Counted from the first letter of the stretch, positions 1 to 8,937 are shown. The stretch is 41,937 nt of DNA from an uncultured Mediterraneibacter sp. (GCA_944376695.1 CALWDM010000021.1:1-41937), one strand, 5' to 3'. The notes: generated by a model not told the origin, from the sequence alone. Translations and numbers: made by a program.

Positions 1-27
1 GCATTTTGAATCAAAAAGGGCAAAAAG

Positions 28-80
28 ATGCTGCCGCATCTATGATTTCTTAATCAATGATGCGACAGCCCCTTTTTTAT
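28..80. terminator. Bidirectional Rho-independent terminator
   Basis: The arms GCTGCCGCATC (30-40) and GATGCGACAGC (59-69) pair with one mismatch. The hairpin is followed by CCCCTTTTTTA on the plus strand and, read on the minus strand, by a T-rich tract. It can end both a plus-strand gene lying left of the window and the minus-strand HAD gene that stops at 195. Nothing else is visible in 1-194. Confidence 0.8.
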
Positions 81-194
81 TTCAAATGAAAGTGCTGTCC
101 GTCAATCACGTTATTTGACTCCTGGGAGTCTTTTGTCCGGCGATGAACAGGATTGATCCGCCAGAGAGACGTGCCTCATGCAAATCCAGGCTGT

Positions 195-965
195 TCAGAT
201 AATCTGAAACCGCCGCAATGCTTTCTCTATCCCGTCGTCATCCACACTGTCTGTCACATAGTCCGCGCTTTTTTTCACTGTATCCTCCGCATTTCCCATC
301 GCGATCCCAATACCGGCGCACTCCAGCATTTCTATATCGTTTTCCCCGTCTCCGAATGCCATCGTCTCCTGGGGCAGGATGTTGTTTTCCTTTAAATACT
401 GCTTTATCCCCTCTGCTTTTCCGCCCTCCCGGGATATAATATCCACGGCCCTGTTATTCCATCTCGTGATTCTGCAATTCGGCAGGATCCTTTTCAGTTC
501 GTCTTCCCTCCCTTTTTCCACATAAGCAATTGCCTGATAAATCTCTCCTCCGCCATTTTCCCCTGTGTCAGGTACGTCTGAAGAGATGTCTCTCTGCGTC
601 TTTTCAACCTCTCTGTTTACAAAATTAATATACATTCTTTCCCGTTCCACAAGCAGGATCGGGATTTCTTTCTTTTGAAACAGCCCTATGATCTGTTCTC
701 TGTCCGCTCCTGTAAGCGCTGAACCGCTCAGCAGAGACTGATGCTGATCAAGGCACAGCTGTCCGTTCAGGGTTATATAGGCGTCAAACGCAATATCCCT
801 GACAGGAAGCTTTTCCAGTTCTCCCATATATCTTCCCGTCGCGACGACGCAGCGGATCCCTTTTTCTTTTAACCGGCTGACAGCCTTTCTGGTACTGATG
901 GACACTTCTCTCTTTGTGTGGGAGACCAGAGTCCCATCCACGTCAAAAAAAACAGCTTTTATCAT
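195..965 (-). CDS. Cof-type HAD-IIB family hydrolase (sugar-phosphatase-like)
   Basis: This is a 256-residue cytoplasmic haloacid-dehalogenase phosphatase of the Cof/YidA type, a family that dephosphorylates sugar phosphates and other small phosphorylated metabolites. Motif I, FFDVDGTL, places the nucleophile and general acid at D8 and D10. The C-terminal GDGENDIEML motif supplies the Mg-binding acidic residues, and the region between them is the C2B cap. The start at 965 is chosen because AAGGAGGAG lies directly upstream; an ATG five codons earlier overlaps that Shine-Dalgarno. The gene stands alone, with its own promoter at 1014-1042 and a terminator at 28-80. The substrate cannot be told from sequence. 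A second Cof-like gene, not closely similar, lies at 27485. Confidence 0.9.
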   Translation of the reverse strand: MIKAVFFDVDGTLVSHTKREVSISTRKAVSRLKEKGIRCVVATGRYMGELEKLPVRDIAFDAYITLNGQLCLDQHQSLLSGSALTGADREQIIGLFQKKEIPILLVERERMYINFVNREVEKTQRDISSDVPDTGENGGGEIYQAIAYVEKGREDELKRILPNCRITRWNNRAVDIISREGGKAEGIKQYLKENNILPQETMAFGDGENDIEMLECAGIGIAMGNAEDTVKKSADYVTDSVDDDGIEKALRRFQII

Positions 966-1013
966 TTCTCCTCCTTGCATTCATTTCTGTTTTATGCATT
1001 TTTTCAGGAACAT

Positions 1014-1042
1014 ATATTATCATCATTCTTTTTTATGCGCAA
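1014..1042 (-). promoter_or_regulatory. Sigma-A-type promoter for the HAD gene
   Basis: Minus strand: TTGCGC (1042-1037), a 17-bp spacer, then TAATAT (1019-1014) with a TG-A extension, giving an extended -10. It sits about 50 bp before the start codon at 965. The match is by eye. Confidence 0.5.
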
Positions 1043-1134
1043 GCCTGCGCCGGAAACATGCCCGGGACCGCATCTGCTTCCCGAAATGATAACGATCACT
1101 GCTTTTTCGAAACCTTTTTCTGTAAAAGCTCAGT

Positions 1135-1156
1135 TATTTAGATTTTTTTCTAAATA
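1135..1156. promoter_or_regulatory. Upstream operator of the sdpRI-like pair
   Basis: Perfect inverted repeat TATTTAGA-N6-TCTAAATA lying just upstream of the -35 box at 1161. Its core TTTAGA-N6-TCTAAA recurs exactly at 1193-1210, so both are probably bound by the ArsR-family protein encoded at 1249. Confidence 0.7.
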
Positions 1157-1160
1157 GTTA

Positions 1161-1189
1161 TTGACTTTTCTCTTTTCCTGCTGTATATA
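1161..1189 (+). promoter_or_regulatory. Sigma-A promoter of the sdpRI-like pair
   Basis: TTGACT (1161-1166), a spacer of exactly 17 bp, and TATATA (1184-1189). The promoter lies between the two identical operator cores, which suits repression by a protein bound at one or both. Confidence 0.8.
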
Positions 1190-1192
1190 GTG

Positions 1193-1210
1193 TTTAGAAA
1201 TATTTCTAAA
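1193..1210. promoter_or_regulatory. Downstream operator of the sdpRI-like pair
   Basis: Perfect 18-bp palindrome TTTAGAAATATTTCTAAA, starting 3 bp after the -10 box and so covering the expected transcription start. It shares TTTAGA-N6-TCTAAA with the site at 1135-1156. The two centres are about 56 bp apart. Confidence 0.75.
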
Positions 1211-1248
1211 TACTTTTATAACCTGTTATTAACGAAAGGGGTGATCTG

Positions 1249-1515
1249 TTGAGTTATGCGGAGACTTTTAAAGCATTATCAGATCCCGTAAGGCGGCAGA
1301 TACTGGAACTGCTGAAAAACGGCAGGCTTTCAGCCGGGGATATTGCCGGGCGCTTTGATATGACCCAGGCTACTGTGTCCTACCATCTGAAGATCCTGAA
1401 GCAGGCAGATCTGATCCGTGAAACACGGGAAAAAAATTATATTTTTTATGAGCTGAACCTGACGGTCCTGGAAGAAATCATGATGTGGCTGTCAGAGCTG
1501 AAAGGAGAGACCTGA
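1249..1515 (+). CDS. SdpR-like ArsR-family autorepressor
   Basis: This is an 88-residue winged-helix repressor of the ArsR/SmtB superfamily. The N-terminus FKALSDPVRRQILELLK is typical of the SdpR autorepressor group. The recognition region MTQATVSYHLKILKQADLI lies near residues 43-61. No cysteine metal-binding motif is visible, so metal sensing is unlikely. Translation most likely starts at TTG 1249, preceded by GAAAGGGGTGA at a good distance. Three bases separate its stop from the SdpI-like gene, so the two form one unit. In Bacillus subtilis SdpR represses sdpRI and is sequestered at the membrane by toxin-bound SdpI. The same logic is inferred here because two matching operators bracket the promoter. 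Confidence 0.88.
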   Translation: MSYAETFKALSDPVRRQILELLKNGRLSAGDIAGRFDMTQATVSYHLKILKQADLIRETREKNYIFYELNLTVLEEIMMWLSELKGET

Positions 1516-1518
1516 TTT

Positions 1519-2169
1519 ATGAAGGACTACAAAAAAACAATCATTATCACCACACTGGTCACACTGCTCCCGATCCTTCTCGGGATCATCCTCTGGGAAA
1601 AACTTCCGGACAGCATTGCTACCCACTGGGGCGCGGACGGTCAGGCAGACGGCTGGTCAGGCAAGACTTTTGCCGTATTCGGGCTGCCCGGTATCCTGGC
1701 GGTCATCCATCTCTTTTCTGTCTGCCTCATGCTCAATGACCCCAAGAGAAAAAACATTCACAAAAAGCCTCTGACTCTCGTATTTTGGATCGTGCCCGTG
1801 GTCTCCCTCGTAGCCAATGGTTTTACCTACATGGCTGCCCTGGGCTCAGATATCGATATCAGCCTCGTCATCTCTATATTAGTGGGGGTCCTGTGTATCA
1901 CGCTTGGGAATTATATGCCCAAACTCCAGCAGAATTATACTGTGGGCATTAAACTCCCCTGGACGCTGAACAGTGCGGAGAACTGGAACCGGACACACCG
2001 CCTCGGCGGAAAGCTTTTCATAGTTGGCGGAGTCCTGATCGCGGTCAGCGGTTTTCTTTCTCCATTTCTCGGGGAAACCGCGGGGATCGTCATAATGCTT
2101 GGGATCATCCTGCTGTGCACACTGGTTCCGGCAGGGTATTCGTTCTGGCTCTTCAGAAAAGGGGTTTGA
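1519..2169 (+). CDS. SdpI family immunity/signal-transducing membrane protein
   Basis: This is a 216-residue polytopic membrane protein. An N-terminal DUF1648-type segment (helix near residues 8-25, then LPDSIATHWGADGQADGW) is followed by hydrophobic helices and the SdpI hallmark GIKLPWTLNSAENWNRTHRL near residues 142-161, then two more helices. B. subtilis SdpI gives immunity to the SdpC cannibalism toxin and binds the SdpR repressor. AAAGGAGAG precedes ATG 1519. No sdpC- or sdpAB-like toxin genes occur in the window, so this is an orphan immunity pair. It may answer toxins from neighbouring cells or general envelope stress. The family call is firm; the ligand is unknown. Confidence 0.9.
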   Translation: MKDYKKTIIITTLVTLLPILLGIILWEKLPDSIATHWGADGQADGWSGKTFAVFGLPGILAVIHLFSVCLMLNDPKRKNIHKKPLTLVFWIVPVVSLVANGFTYMAALGSDIDISLVISILVGVLCITLGNYMPKLQQNYTVGIKLPWTLNSAENWNRTHRLGGKLFIVGGVLIAVSGFLSPFLGETAGIVIMLGIILLCTLVPAGYSFWLFRKGV

Positions 2170-2204
2170 TTCCTGCCCTGAAATGAAATATAATCTATCT
2201 CATA

Positions 2205-2235
2205 AGCAGCCGCACACATCGCTGCGGCTGCTTTT
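2205..2235 (+). terminator. Terminator after the sdpI-like gene
   Basis: Stem AGCAGCCGCA (2205-2214) and TGCGGCTGCT (2223-2232) with a short TTTT tract. The T-run is weak, so some read-through into the GH31 gene at 2261 is possible; no separate promoter for that gene is evident. Confidence 0.65.
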
Positions 2236-2260
2236 CATGTGATCAAAAGGAGGTACTGAC

Positions 2261-4273
2261 ATGATACGGAAATATACTTACGGAGCTCCGCTCCGGACCG
2301 ACGCTGTGACGTCTGACATCCCGGCCGAAAGCGTGGCTCTGTCTTACGGAACCGTCTGCACGAAAGACGGATTTTCTTTTACTTATACAATGGATGACGA
2401 CGCTGTCGTCTACGGTCTCGGCGAGGCAAACCGGGGCGTCAACAAGCGCGGTTACTGCTACATCAGCGACTGTACGGACGATCCCAACCATACCGAGGAT
2501 AAGCGCTCTCTTTACGGGGCCCACAATTTCATCGTAGTCTGGGGAAAAGAGACGTTCGGCCTGTTTTTTGACTATCCTTCCCGCCTGACTTTTGACGTGG
2601 GGTACACGAGAATGGATACCCTGACTGTGTCCTGCGGAAATGCAGATCTGGATCTGTACGTGATAACCGGCAGCTCTCCTTACGATATCGTAAAACAGTT
2701 CCGGCACATCATCGGCAGGAGCTATATCCCGCCGAAATTCGCTTTTGGCTTCGGGCAGAGCCGCTGGGGATACAGGACGAAAGAGGATTTCAGAAAGGTA
2801 GCGCAGGGATACCGCGAAAACCACATTCCACTGGACATGATCTATATGGATATCGATTACATGGATTCTTATAAGGATTTTACACTTGGCGGGCAATTTG
2901 CCGGTTTCCCGGAATTTGTCCGCGAGATGAAGGACAGCCATATCCGTCTTATCCCGATCATTGACGCCGGAGTCAAAATCGAGGACGGGTACGATATCTA
3001 TGAGGAAGGCGTCCAAAACCGGTATTTCTGCCAGCGGGAAGACGGAAGTGATTTTGTCGCCGCAGTGTGGCCCGGTGATACACATTTTCCTGATTTTCTC
3101 GATCCGGATGCGAGGAAATGGTTCGGGGATAAATACCGCTTCCTGACGGACCAGGGCATCGAAGGCTTCTGGAACGACATGAACGAACCGGCAATCTTCT
3201 ATTCCAGAGAAGGGCTGGAGGAGGCAAAAGCGCTTGCCCGGAAGTTTGCAGACGGAGGAGACGGGCGCTGGGACGGCGCCGGCAGTGTGGGCGTATGGCA
3301 GATGGGGGATAAACTCCAGAGCCTCGCCAACAGCCCGGAGGACTACCGGAGGTTTTATCACAATATAAACGGAACGAAAGTGCGCCACGACAAAGTGCAC
3401 AACCTCTATGGCTTCAATATGACCCGCGCGGCCGGAGAGGCCTTTGAGCGGATCGACCCGGACCGCCGCTTCCTGATGTTTTCCCGTTCTTCCTACATCG
3501 GGATGCACCGCTATGGCGGCGTCTGGACAGGGGATAACAAATCCTGGTGGTCCCACATTCTGCTGAACCTGAAGATGATGCCGTCCCTGAACATGTGCGG
3601 CTTTCTCTATGCCGGAGCGGATCTGGGCGGATTCGGAGCAGACACAACGCGGGAACTGCTTCTTCGTTTCCTTGCCCTGGGCGTGTTTACCCCTCTCATG
3701 AGGAACCACGCTGCCCTGGGTACAAGGGAGCAGGAGTGCTATCAGTTTGAAAATATTGAGGATTTCCGCCATGTGATCGGCGTGAGATACCGCCTGCTGC
3801 CCTATCTGTACAGTGAGTTCATGAAGGCAGCGCTGAACGGCGACCTGTATTTCAAACCGCTCGCCTTCGTCTACCCGGAAGACAAAATGGCGGTCCGCAT
3901 CGAAGACCAGCTCATGCTCGGGAATGAGATCATGATCGCCCCGGTATATGAACAGAACGGCAAAGGCAGATATGTATATCTTCCGGAAGAAATGAAATTC
4001 GTCAAATTTCTCCCGGACGGGACAATAAGCGAAGAAATACTCGGGCAGGGCATCCACTATGTGGATATCGCTCTGAATGAGGTTCCTCTGTTTATCCGGA
4101 AAGGGAAATGTATCCCTGTGGCAGCTACCGCAGAATGTGTGGATGAAATAGATACGGAACATCTCCGTATGATCGGATATGACGAAGCTGAATATGTGCT
4201 TTACGATGATGACGGGGTGCATAAAGATTATGACAATAAAAAGAATTACCGCACGCTGAAAAATCAGCATTAA
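2261..4273 (+). CDS. GH31 alpha-glucosidase
   Basis: This 670-residue cytoplasmic glycoside hydrolase family 31 retaining enzyme removes terminal alpha-linked glucose. FGFGQSRWGY opens the catalytic barrel, WNDMNEP gives the nucleophile D306, and VWTGDN gives the acid/base D425. There is no signal peptide. Overall sequence, from MIRKYTYGAP onward, closely follows my recollection of the structurally studied Ruminococcus obeum enzyme. Trp169 in RWGY falls at the position reported there to favour alpha-1,6 (isomaltose) over alpha-1,4 linkages; that is known for the homologue and inferred here. AAAGGAGG precedes the ATG. The gene stands alone between terminators at 2205 and 4274, with no transporter beside it. 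Confidence 0.95.
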   Translation: MIRKYTYGAPLRTDAVTSDIPAESVALSYGTVCTKDGFSFTYTMDDDAVVYGLGEANRGVNKRGYCYISDCTDDPNHTEDKRSLYGAHNFIVVWGKETFGLFFDYPSRLTFDVGYTRMDTLTVSCGNADLDLYVITGSSPYDIVKQFRHIIGRSYIPPKFAFGFGQSRWGYRTKEDFRKVAQGYRENHIPLDMIYMDIDYMDSYKDFTLGGQFAGFPEFVREMKDSHIRLIPIIDAGVKIEDGYDIYEEGVQNRYFCQREDGSDFVAAVWPGDTHFPDFLDPDARKWFGDKYRFLTDQGIEGFWNDMNEPAIFYSREGLEEAKALARKFADGGDGRWDGAGSVGVWQMGDKLQSLANSPEDYRRFYHNINGTKVRHDKVHNLYGFNMTRAAGEAFERIDPDRRFLMFSRSSYIGMHRYGGVWTGDNKSWWSHILLNLKMMPSLNMCGFLYAGADLGGFGADTTRELLLRFLALGVFTPLMRNHAALGTREQECYQFENIEDFRHVIGVRYRLLPYLYSEFMKAALNGDLYFKPLAFVYPEDKMAVRIEDQLMLGNEIMIAPVYEQNGKGRYVYLPEEMKFVKFLPDGTISEEILGQGIHYVDIALNEVPLFIRKGKCIPVAATAECVDEIDTEHLRMIGYDEAEYVLYDDDGVHKDYDNKKNYRTLKNQH

Positions 4274-4317
4274 AAAGTGCCGCAAAGCCATCTGTTCTGA
4301 TGACTCTGCGGCACTTT
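4274..4317. terminator. Terminator shared by convergent genes
   Basis: Perfect arms AAAGTGCCGCA (4274-4284) and TGCGGCACTTT (4307-4317). On the minus strand the hairpin starts right after the AEC transporter stop and ends in TTTTTAATG, a good terminator. On the plus strand the tail TTTCTAC is weaker. Confidence 0.8.
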
Positions 4318-5262
4318 CTACACCATCCCCATGCTCCTGAGCACATACAGCCATCCGGTCAGCGTAAACGCGCTGCAAAGCGTTGTGAGCATGACTACGC
4401 TGGAAGTAAGCACTCCCTCATGCCCCATATTTTTCGCCATGACAAAACAGCTCACCGTAGTTGCGGAGCCCAGCATGACCAGGATCGCCGCCAGCTCTTC
4501 CCGCCGGAAACCCAGCATGACCGCCAGGGGAAGGAACACCGCGGCAAATCCCACCAGCTTCATCACCGCCGCGGCTGCCGCCGGTCTGACCTTTGCGAAG
4601 GCTTTCCTGATATCAAAGGCGGCTCCCATCGCCATCAGCCCCAGAGGGGTCGCCACAGCGCCCACATTGGATACCGTTTTCTCCAGGATGGGCGGCATGG
4701 GGATCTTCAGGGCAGACCAGAGGATGCCCGCCGCGATCCCGATAATGATCGGGTTTGTCACAATGCCCTTTAAAGTAGACTTCCAAAGCTCCTTATCCAG
4801 CCTTTTCCGCTCCGGCTGGAAGAAAGCGAGCACAACGACTGCCATCACATTATAGAGGGGCACGCTGCCGATGATCATTAGCGGCGCCAGTCCTGCGTCC
4901 CCGTAGATATTCTGGATGAACGCGATGCCCAGGAGCGCCGCGCTGCTCCGGTAAGACGCCTGGATGAATTCCCCCTGTATGGACTTCTCTCTCCAAAGAA
5001 AGGAGACTGCCGCCGCGATCCCGATACTGATCAGGGTCGCCGCAAAACAGAACAGGACAAACTTCAGATTCCATACCTCGGAAAAATCCACCGTCGCCAG
5101 GTCTTCAAAGACGAGCACCGGCAGGGGTACCAGGAATACAAATTTATTCATTTTCGACGCAAACACGTCATCGATCCAGCCCAGCTTCCGGAACACCAGC
5201 CCCAGCACCATCATGAGAAAGACCGGGACTGTCGCGTTCAGGCTGAAGATCAGGTTCTCCAT
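4318..5262 (-). CDS. AEC (auxin efflux carrier) family transporter
   Basis: This 314-residue integral membrane protein has about ten hydrophobic helices in two halves. It belongs to the AEC family, whose bacterial members include malate and other organic-acid permeases. N-terminal MENLIFSLNATVPVFLMMVLG is typical. The first half has the pattern KMNKFVFLVPLPVLVFEDLA, and TPLGLMAMGAAFD marks the start of the second half. The start at 5262 is preferred because GGAGGAG lies 4 bp upstream; an ATG six codons earlier has no such site. It lies 105 bp downstream of the large ABC gene on the same strand with no hairpin between, so cotranscription is possible. The substrate is unknown. Confidence 0.88.
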   Translation of the reverse strand: MENLIFSLNATVPVFLMMVLGLVFRKLGWIDDVFASKMNKFVFLVPLPVLVFEDLATVDFSEVWNLKFVLFCFAATLISIGIAAAVSFLWREKSIQGEFIQASYRSSAALLGIAFIQNIYGDAGLAPLMIIGSVPLYNVMAVVVLAFFQPERKRLDKELWKSTLKGIVTNPIIIGIAAGILWSALKIPMPPILEKTVSNVGAVATPLGLMAMGAAFDIRKAFAKVRPAAAAAVMKLVGFAAVFLPLAVMLGFRREELAAILVMLGSATTVSCFVMAKNMGHEGVLTSSVVMLTTLCSAFTLTGWLYVLRSMGMV

Positions 5263-5367
5263 GTATCTCCTCCGTTCCATTTCTTATCCGCGCTGCATTC
5301 TCCTTCTCGCTCTCCTGCCTCGCTCCGCTGACCGGCACGCCGCCGCTGATGCAGACCGTCCGCTCTC

Positions 5368-8300
5368 TTACTCTGTCCGCAGCGCTGTCACCGGGTCGCT
5401 CTTCGCCGCTTTCCCGGACGGGATGATCCCGCCGATCAGTGTCAGCGCCACGCTCAGCAGGATCAGGATGACCGCCGGTACGACCGGGAGCACGGCGCTT
5501 ACATCATTTGTCCCTGCCAGGAAATGGATCAGCATATTCCCTGGTATGAGGATGAGCAGGGTTAGCCCGATGCCGATCAGCCCCGCGCACAGGCCGATGA
5601 TAAAGGTCTCCGCGTTGAACACCTGGGAGATATTTCCCTTTGACGCCCCGATGGCGCGCAGGATCCCGATCTCCTTCTTCCGCTCCAGCACGCTGATGTA
5701 GGTAATGACGCCGATCATGATCGAGGACACGATGAGGGAGATTGCCACAAACGCGATCAGCACATAACTGATGATGTCAATGATATCTGTCACAGAGGAC
5801 ATCAGCGTGCCCACCACATCCGTGTAGGTGATGACCTGCTCTTCTTTCCCCTCTGCCTCCATCCGGCTGTTATATCTATCCAGGATATTGACGACCTCTT
5901 CTTTGCTCTCAAAGTCCTTTGGGTAAATATCTATGCCGCTCGGCACGTCGAAGTCCACATACCCCAGATTCCGCAGATTGTTCTCACAGGAAGCGCTGTC
6001 TCCAGAACTCATGGACATCATAAGCTCCGCCAGTTCTCCCCCGGTCATATTCATCTGGAACGCCTCCGCAAATGCATCCGCGTCAATATCCATTGCGCCT
6101 GAAAATGCATTCTGAAGGCTGCTTCCCGCCTGGGACATTGCCTGTTTCATTGCATTTTCCATCCCGGAGGCAAGCTGTCCCATCACCTGCTGCATGGCGC
6201 TCTGGATCGCCTGGCTGACCGCGCTGCCGTAAGAAGACATGGCGGTCTGCATATAGGATCCCACCGCCCCGGAGATCTGCTGCCCCAGACTGTCCATATC
6301 TACTACTTCCGCAAGCCCCTCTGAGAGTCTCTGCTGTCCGTCCGGCGTACTGAGATAGTCAAGGAAATATTCCGGCATTTTCCCCGGGTCAGGACCGTTG
6401 CCCGCCGCAGCGTAGGTCTGGTATCCTGCCGCAAGCTCTGAGGCAAGCTTCTGGATCTGGTCAGATGAGATCGTGACATTGTCCGCGATTCCCCCGAAGA
6501 TCTTTCCTGTCCACTTGTTCAGGATTTCCTGAGCTTCCGCCGTCCCGAGGTACTCAAGGAGATACGTGTCAAATTGATCCGGGTCTGTGTAGCCATTATC
6601 CGCCGCAAACCGGGCGAATCCACCCATGACCTCGGTGACCATTCCTTTCAGGTCCTCCACGGTCACTGTAATCCCTTCCCCGGACTGGAGGATCTCACTG
6701 ATATTGTCCTTCAGGATCTTCTGGGCTTCCGGGGTGGACAGATAATTCTGGAATGCCCCGCCCAGGCCGGAATAGTCTGCTTCGGGATGCGACTGTGCAT
6801 AGAGCTGATACCCTTCCATCAGGCTGCCCGCAAGAGCGGACATCCCGTCCGGAGACACTGTGACGTCCAGTTCTCCCATAATATCTCCCAGGCTCAGAAC
6901 AGGCATTTCCGGAAGATCCACTGAGATATCTCCCAGATCGATCATGCCCGACAGATCCATGTCGCTTCCGGCTGAACTGAGCGCACCGGAGAGAGCCGTG
7001 GAATTTCCGATCCCCGAGAAAGCACCTGAGTCAAATCCAAACGCCTCTTCCAGCTTCTCTTCATTCACAGTGATCAGAGACTGCATGTCAAAGTCATCTT
7101 TCCCGCTGTCCTCCCCAAAGGGCTCCCCGGTAAACACATTGACAGAGGGCTCCGCGAGCTGCTGCTTTACGATCTCTTCCTGTGCTGCCTGCTCTGCCAC
7201 ATGCTTTGTCAGAGACGCCGGGTAGCAGATCCCTGCATTCAGCGCCGACGCGCTGGCATCCTCGGACGGCTGGACGATCCCCACGATGGTAAGCTTCTCT
7301 CCGTCTCTCACAAGCTGTCTCATATAATCCCGGTCATTCGTCTTATCTCTCCACACATGGTACTGGCTGTCATATTCATAGTAATCCGCGCTGTTCACAA
7401 GCCGGAACGTGATCCTCAGGATATCGTCATAAGAATATTCTCCCATGTCCGCAGGGGTATCCACATTCTCTTCGTTGATAAACTGGCGGACCATCTCATC
7501 TAATTCCAGCGGGTCGCGCAGCCCCATGGTATACAGCATGAAATCGCTCATGCTCCCGCCGGAAGTGAGCACGAGGACACACTCATTGTGATTCTCCGGC
7601 CAGCGCCCTGCCTTTACATCATACTGTCCTTCATAAAGCTCCGGGTTCTCCGGCATCTCATAAAACACATTCGTGCTCATCATGGTGGACATCATGCTGT
7701 TCGAGCTGGAGGACGCTCCCAGACCCATTGCCTCAAAAGAGGTATCCGGGTGCACCTGGCGCACTGTGTCCCCCTCTTCCCGGTAGATCTGCGGGACCAC
7801 ATTGTATGAATACTCGACGGCATTTGTATACTCCCCGATCCCGCTCTCCCCGCTGTCCAGATATTTTTTGAGTGACTCCAGGTCATTGGAATCCATTGTG
7901 GAAAACATATTCGTCACCATTCCGATCACGCGGATACCGCCTGGCTCTCTCTGCGCCTTTTCCTCTGCGCCTTCATCGCTGACCATGATGGAACTGAAAT
8001 CAAATCCGGTGCTCTGGATCTGAAGGGGATACTCTGAGAGCGTCTCCTTTTCTATGTCCTTGATGTAGTCATTCACTCCCGTGGAAAGCGACAGGATGAG
8101 CGCGATGCCGATGATACCGATGGACCCGGCAAATGCGGTCAGCAGTGTGCGCGCCTTTTTTGTCTTCAGATTGTTAAAGCTTAAGGAAAGCGCCGTGAGA
8201 AAGGACATGGACGCCTTTCCCATGTTCCTGTGTTGCGGCGGTTCCATCTCCTTCCGGATCACATATTCGTCGCTGTCGGAGAGGATTTTCCCGTCCTTTA

Positions 8301-8937
8301 AGTTTACGATGCGGGTGGCGTATTCCTGCGCCAGCTCCGGGTTGTGGGTCACCATCACCACAAGGCGGTCGCTGGCCACTTCCTTTAACAGCTCCATAAC
8401 CTGCACGCTGGTCTCACTGTCAAGGGCGCCCGTCGGCTCGTCGGCAAGAAGGATATCCGGATCATTGACAAGCGCCCTTGCAATGGCGACTCTCTGCATC
8501 TGTCCGCCTGAGAGCTGGTTCGGTTTTTTGTGTACCTGCTCGCCCAGCCCCACCTGCGCCAGCGCCTGCCGCGCCCGTCTCCTCCTCTCGCTCTTGCCGA
8601 TGCCGGAGATGGTCAGTGCCAGCTCCACATTCGCGAGGATCGTCTGATGGGGGATCAGATTATAGCTCTGGAATACAAAACCGATCGTGTGGTTGCGGTA
8701 GGAATCCCAGTCTCTGTCCTTATATTTTTTCGTGGAGATCCCGTTGATGATCAGATCCCCGCTGTCATAGCGGTCCAGCCCGCCTATGATATTAAGGAGC
8801 GTCGTCTTACCCGAGCCGCTCGGTCCCAGGATCGCGACAAACTCATTGTCTCTCAAGTTTAAACTTACTTTGTCAAGAGCTTTCTGTACCAGGCTTCCGG
8901 TGCGGTATTCCTTACAGATATCTCTGATCTGAAGCAT
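5368..8937 (-). CDS. Fused ABC ATPase/FtsX-type permease with a large extracytoplasmic domain
   Basis: This 1189-residue MacB-like protein joins an ATPase to its permease. In the N-terminal ATPase, Walker A GPSGSGKTT is at 38-46, the signature LSGGQ at 142-146 and Walker B LLADEP at 163-168. A first membrane helix follows near residues 265-290, then an extracytoplasmic region of about 740 residues, then three C-terminal helices with the FtsX-type ERKKEIGILRAIGAS loop. FtsX/MacB systems act mechanically on envelope substrates rather than as classic importers. Three degenerate repeats of about 65 residues sit outside (YLSTPEAQ at 732, YLGTAEAQ at 796, YLSTPDGQ at 861), followed by an Ala/Gln/Met-rich, probably helical stretch. 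The start at 8937 has AGGGAGAG in place; a TTG further upstream is less likely. Substrate unknown. Confidence 0.9.
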   Translation of the reverse strand: MLQIRDICKEYRTGSLVQKALDKVSLNLRDNEFVAILGPSGSGKTTLLNIIGGLDRYDSGDLIINGISTKKYKDRDWDSYRNHTIGFVFQSYNLIPHQTILANVELALTISGIGKSERRRRARQALAQVGLGEQVHKKPNQLSGGQMQRVAIARALVNDPDILLADEPTGALDSETSVQVMELLKEVASDRLVVMVTHNPELAQEYATRIVNLKDGKILSDSDEYVIRKEMEPPQHRNMGKASMSFLTALSLSFNNLKTKKARTLLTAFAGSIGIIGIALILSLSTGVNDYIKDIEKETLSEYPLQIQSTGFDFSSIMVSDEGAEEKAQREPGGIRVIGMVTNMFSTMDSNDLESLKKYLDSGESGIGEYTNAVEYSYNVVPQIYREEGDTVRQVHPDTSFEAMGLGASSSSNSMMSTMMSTNVFYEMPENPELYEGQYDVKAGRWPENHNECVLVLTSGGSMSDFMLYTMGLRDPLELDEMVRQFINEENVDTPADMGEYSYDDILRITFRLVNSADYYEYDSQYHVWRDKTNDRDYMRQLVRDGEKLTIVGIVQPSEDASASALNAGICYPASLTKHVAEQAAQEEIVKQQLAEPSVNVFTGEPFGEDSGKDDFDMQSLITVNEEKLEEAFGFDSGAFSGIGNSTALSGALSSAGSDMDLSGMIDLGDISVDLPEMPVLSLGDIMGELDVTVSPDGMSALAGSLMEGYQLYAQSHPEADYSGLGGAFQNYLSTPEAQKILKDNISEILQSGEGITVTVEDLKGMVTEVMGGFARFAADNGYTDPDQFDTYLLEYLGTAEAQEILNKWTGKIFGGIADNVTISSDQIQKLASELAAGYQTYAAAGNGPDPGKMPEYFLDYLSTPDGQQRLSEGLAEVVDMDSLGQQISGAVGSYMQTAMSSYGSAVSQAIQSAMQQVMGQLASGMENAMKQAMSQAGSSLQNAFSGAMDIDADAFAEAFQMNMTGGELAELMMSMSSGDSASCENNLRNLGYVDFDVPSGIDIYPKDFESKEEVVNILDRYNSRMEAEGKEEQVITYTDVVGTLMSSVTDIIDIISYVLIAFVAISLIVSSIMIGVITYISVLERKKEIGILRAIGASKGNISQVFNAETFIIGLCAGLIGIGLTLLILIPGNMLIHFLAGTNDVSAVLPVVPAVILILLSVALTLIGGIIPSGKAAKSDPVTALRTE

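Noticed and set aside
2243-4378. Long open frame (711 codons) antisense to the GH31 gene
   Set aside because: It mirrors a clear GH31 gene with intact catalytic motifs; the antisense product has no recognisable domain. It comes from the GC-rich third codon positions.
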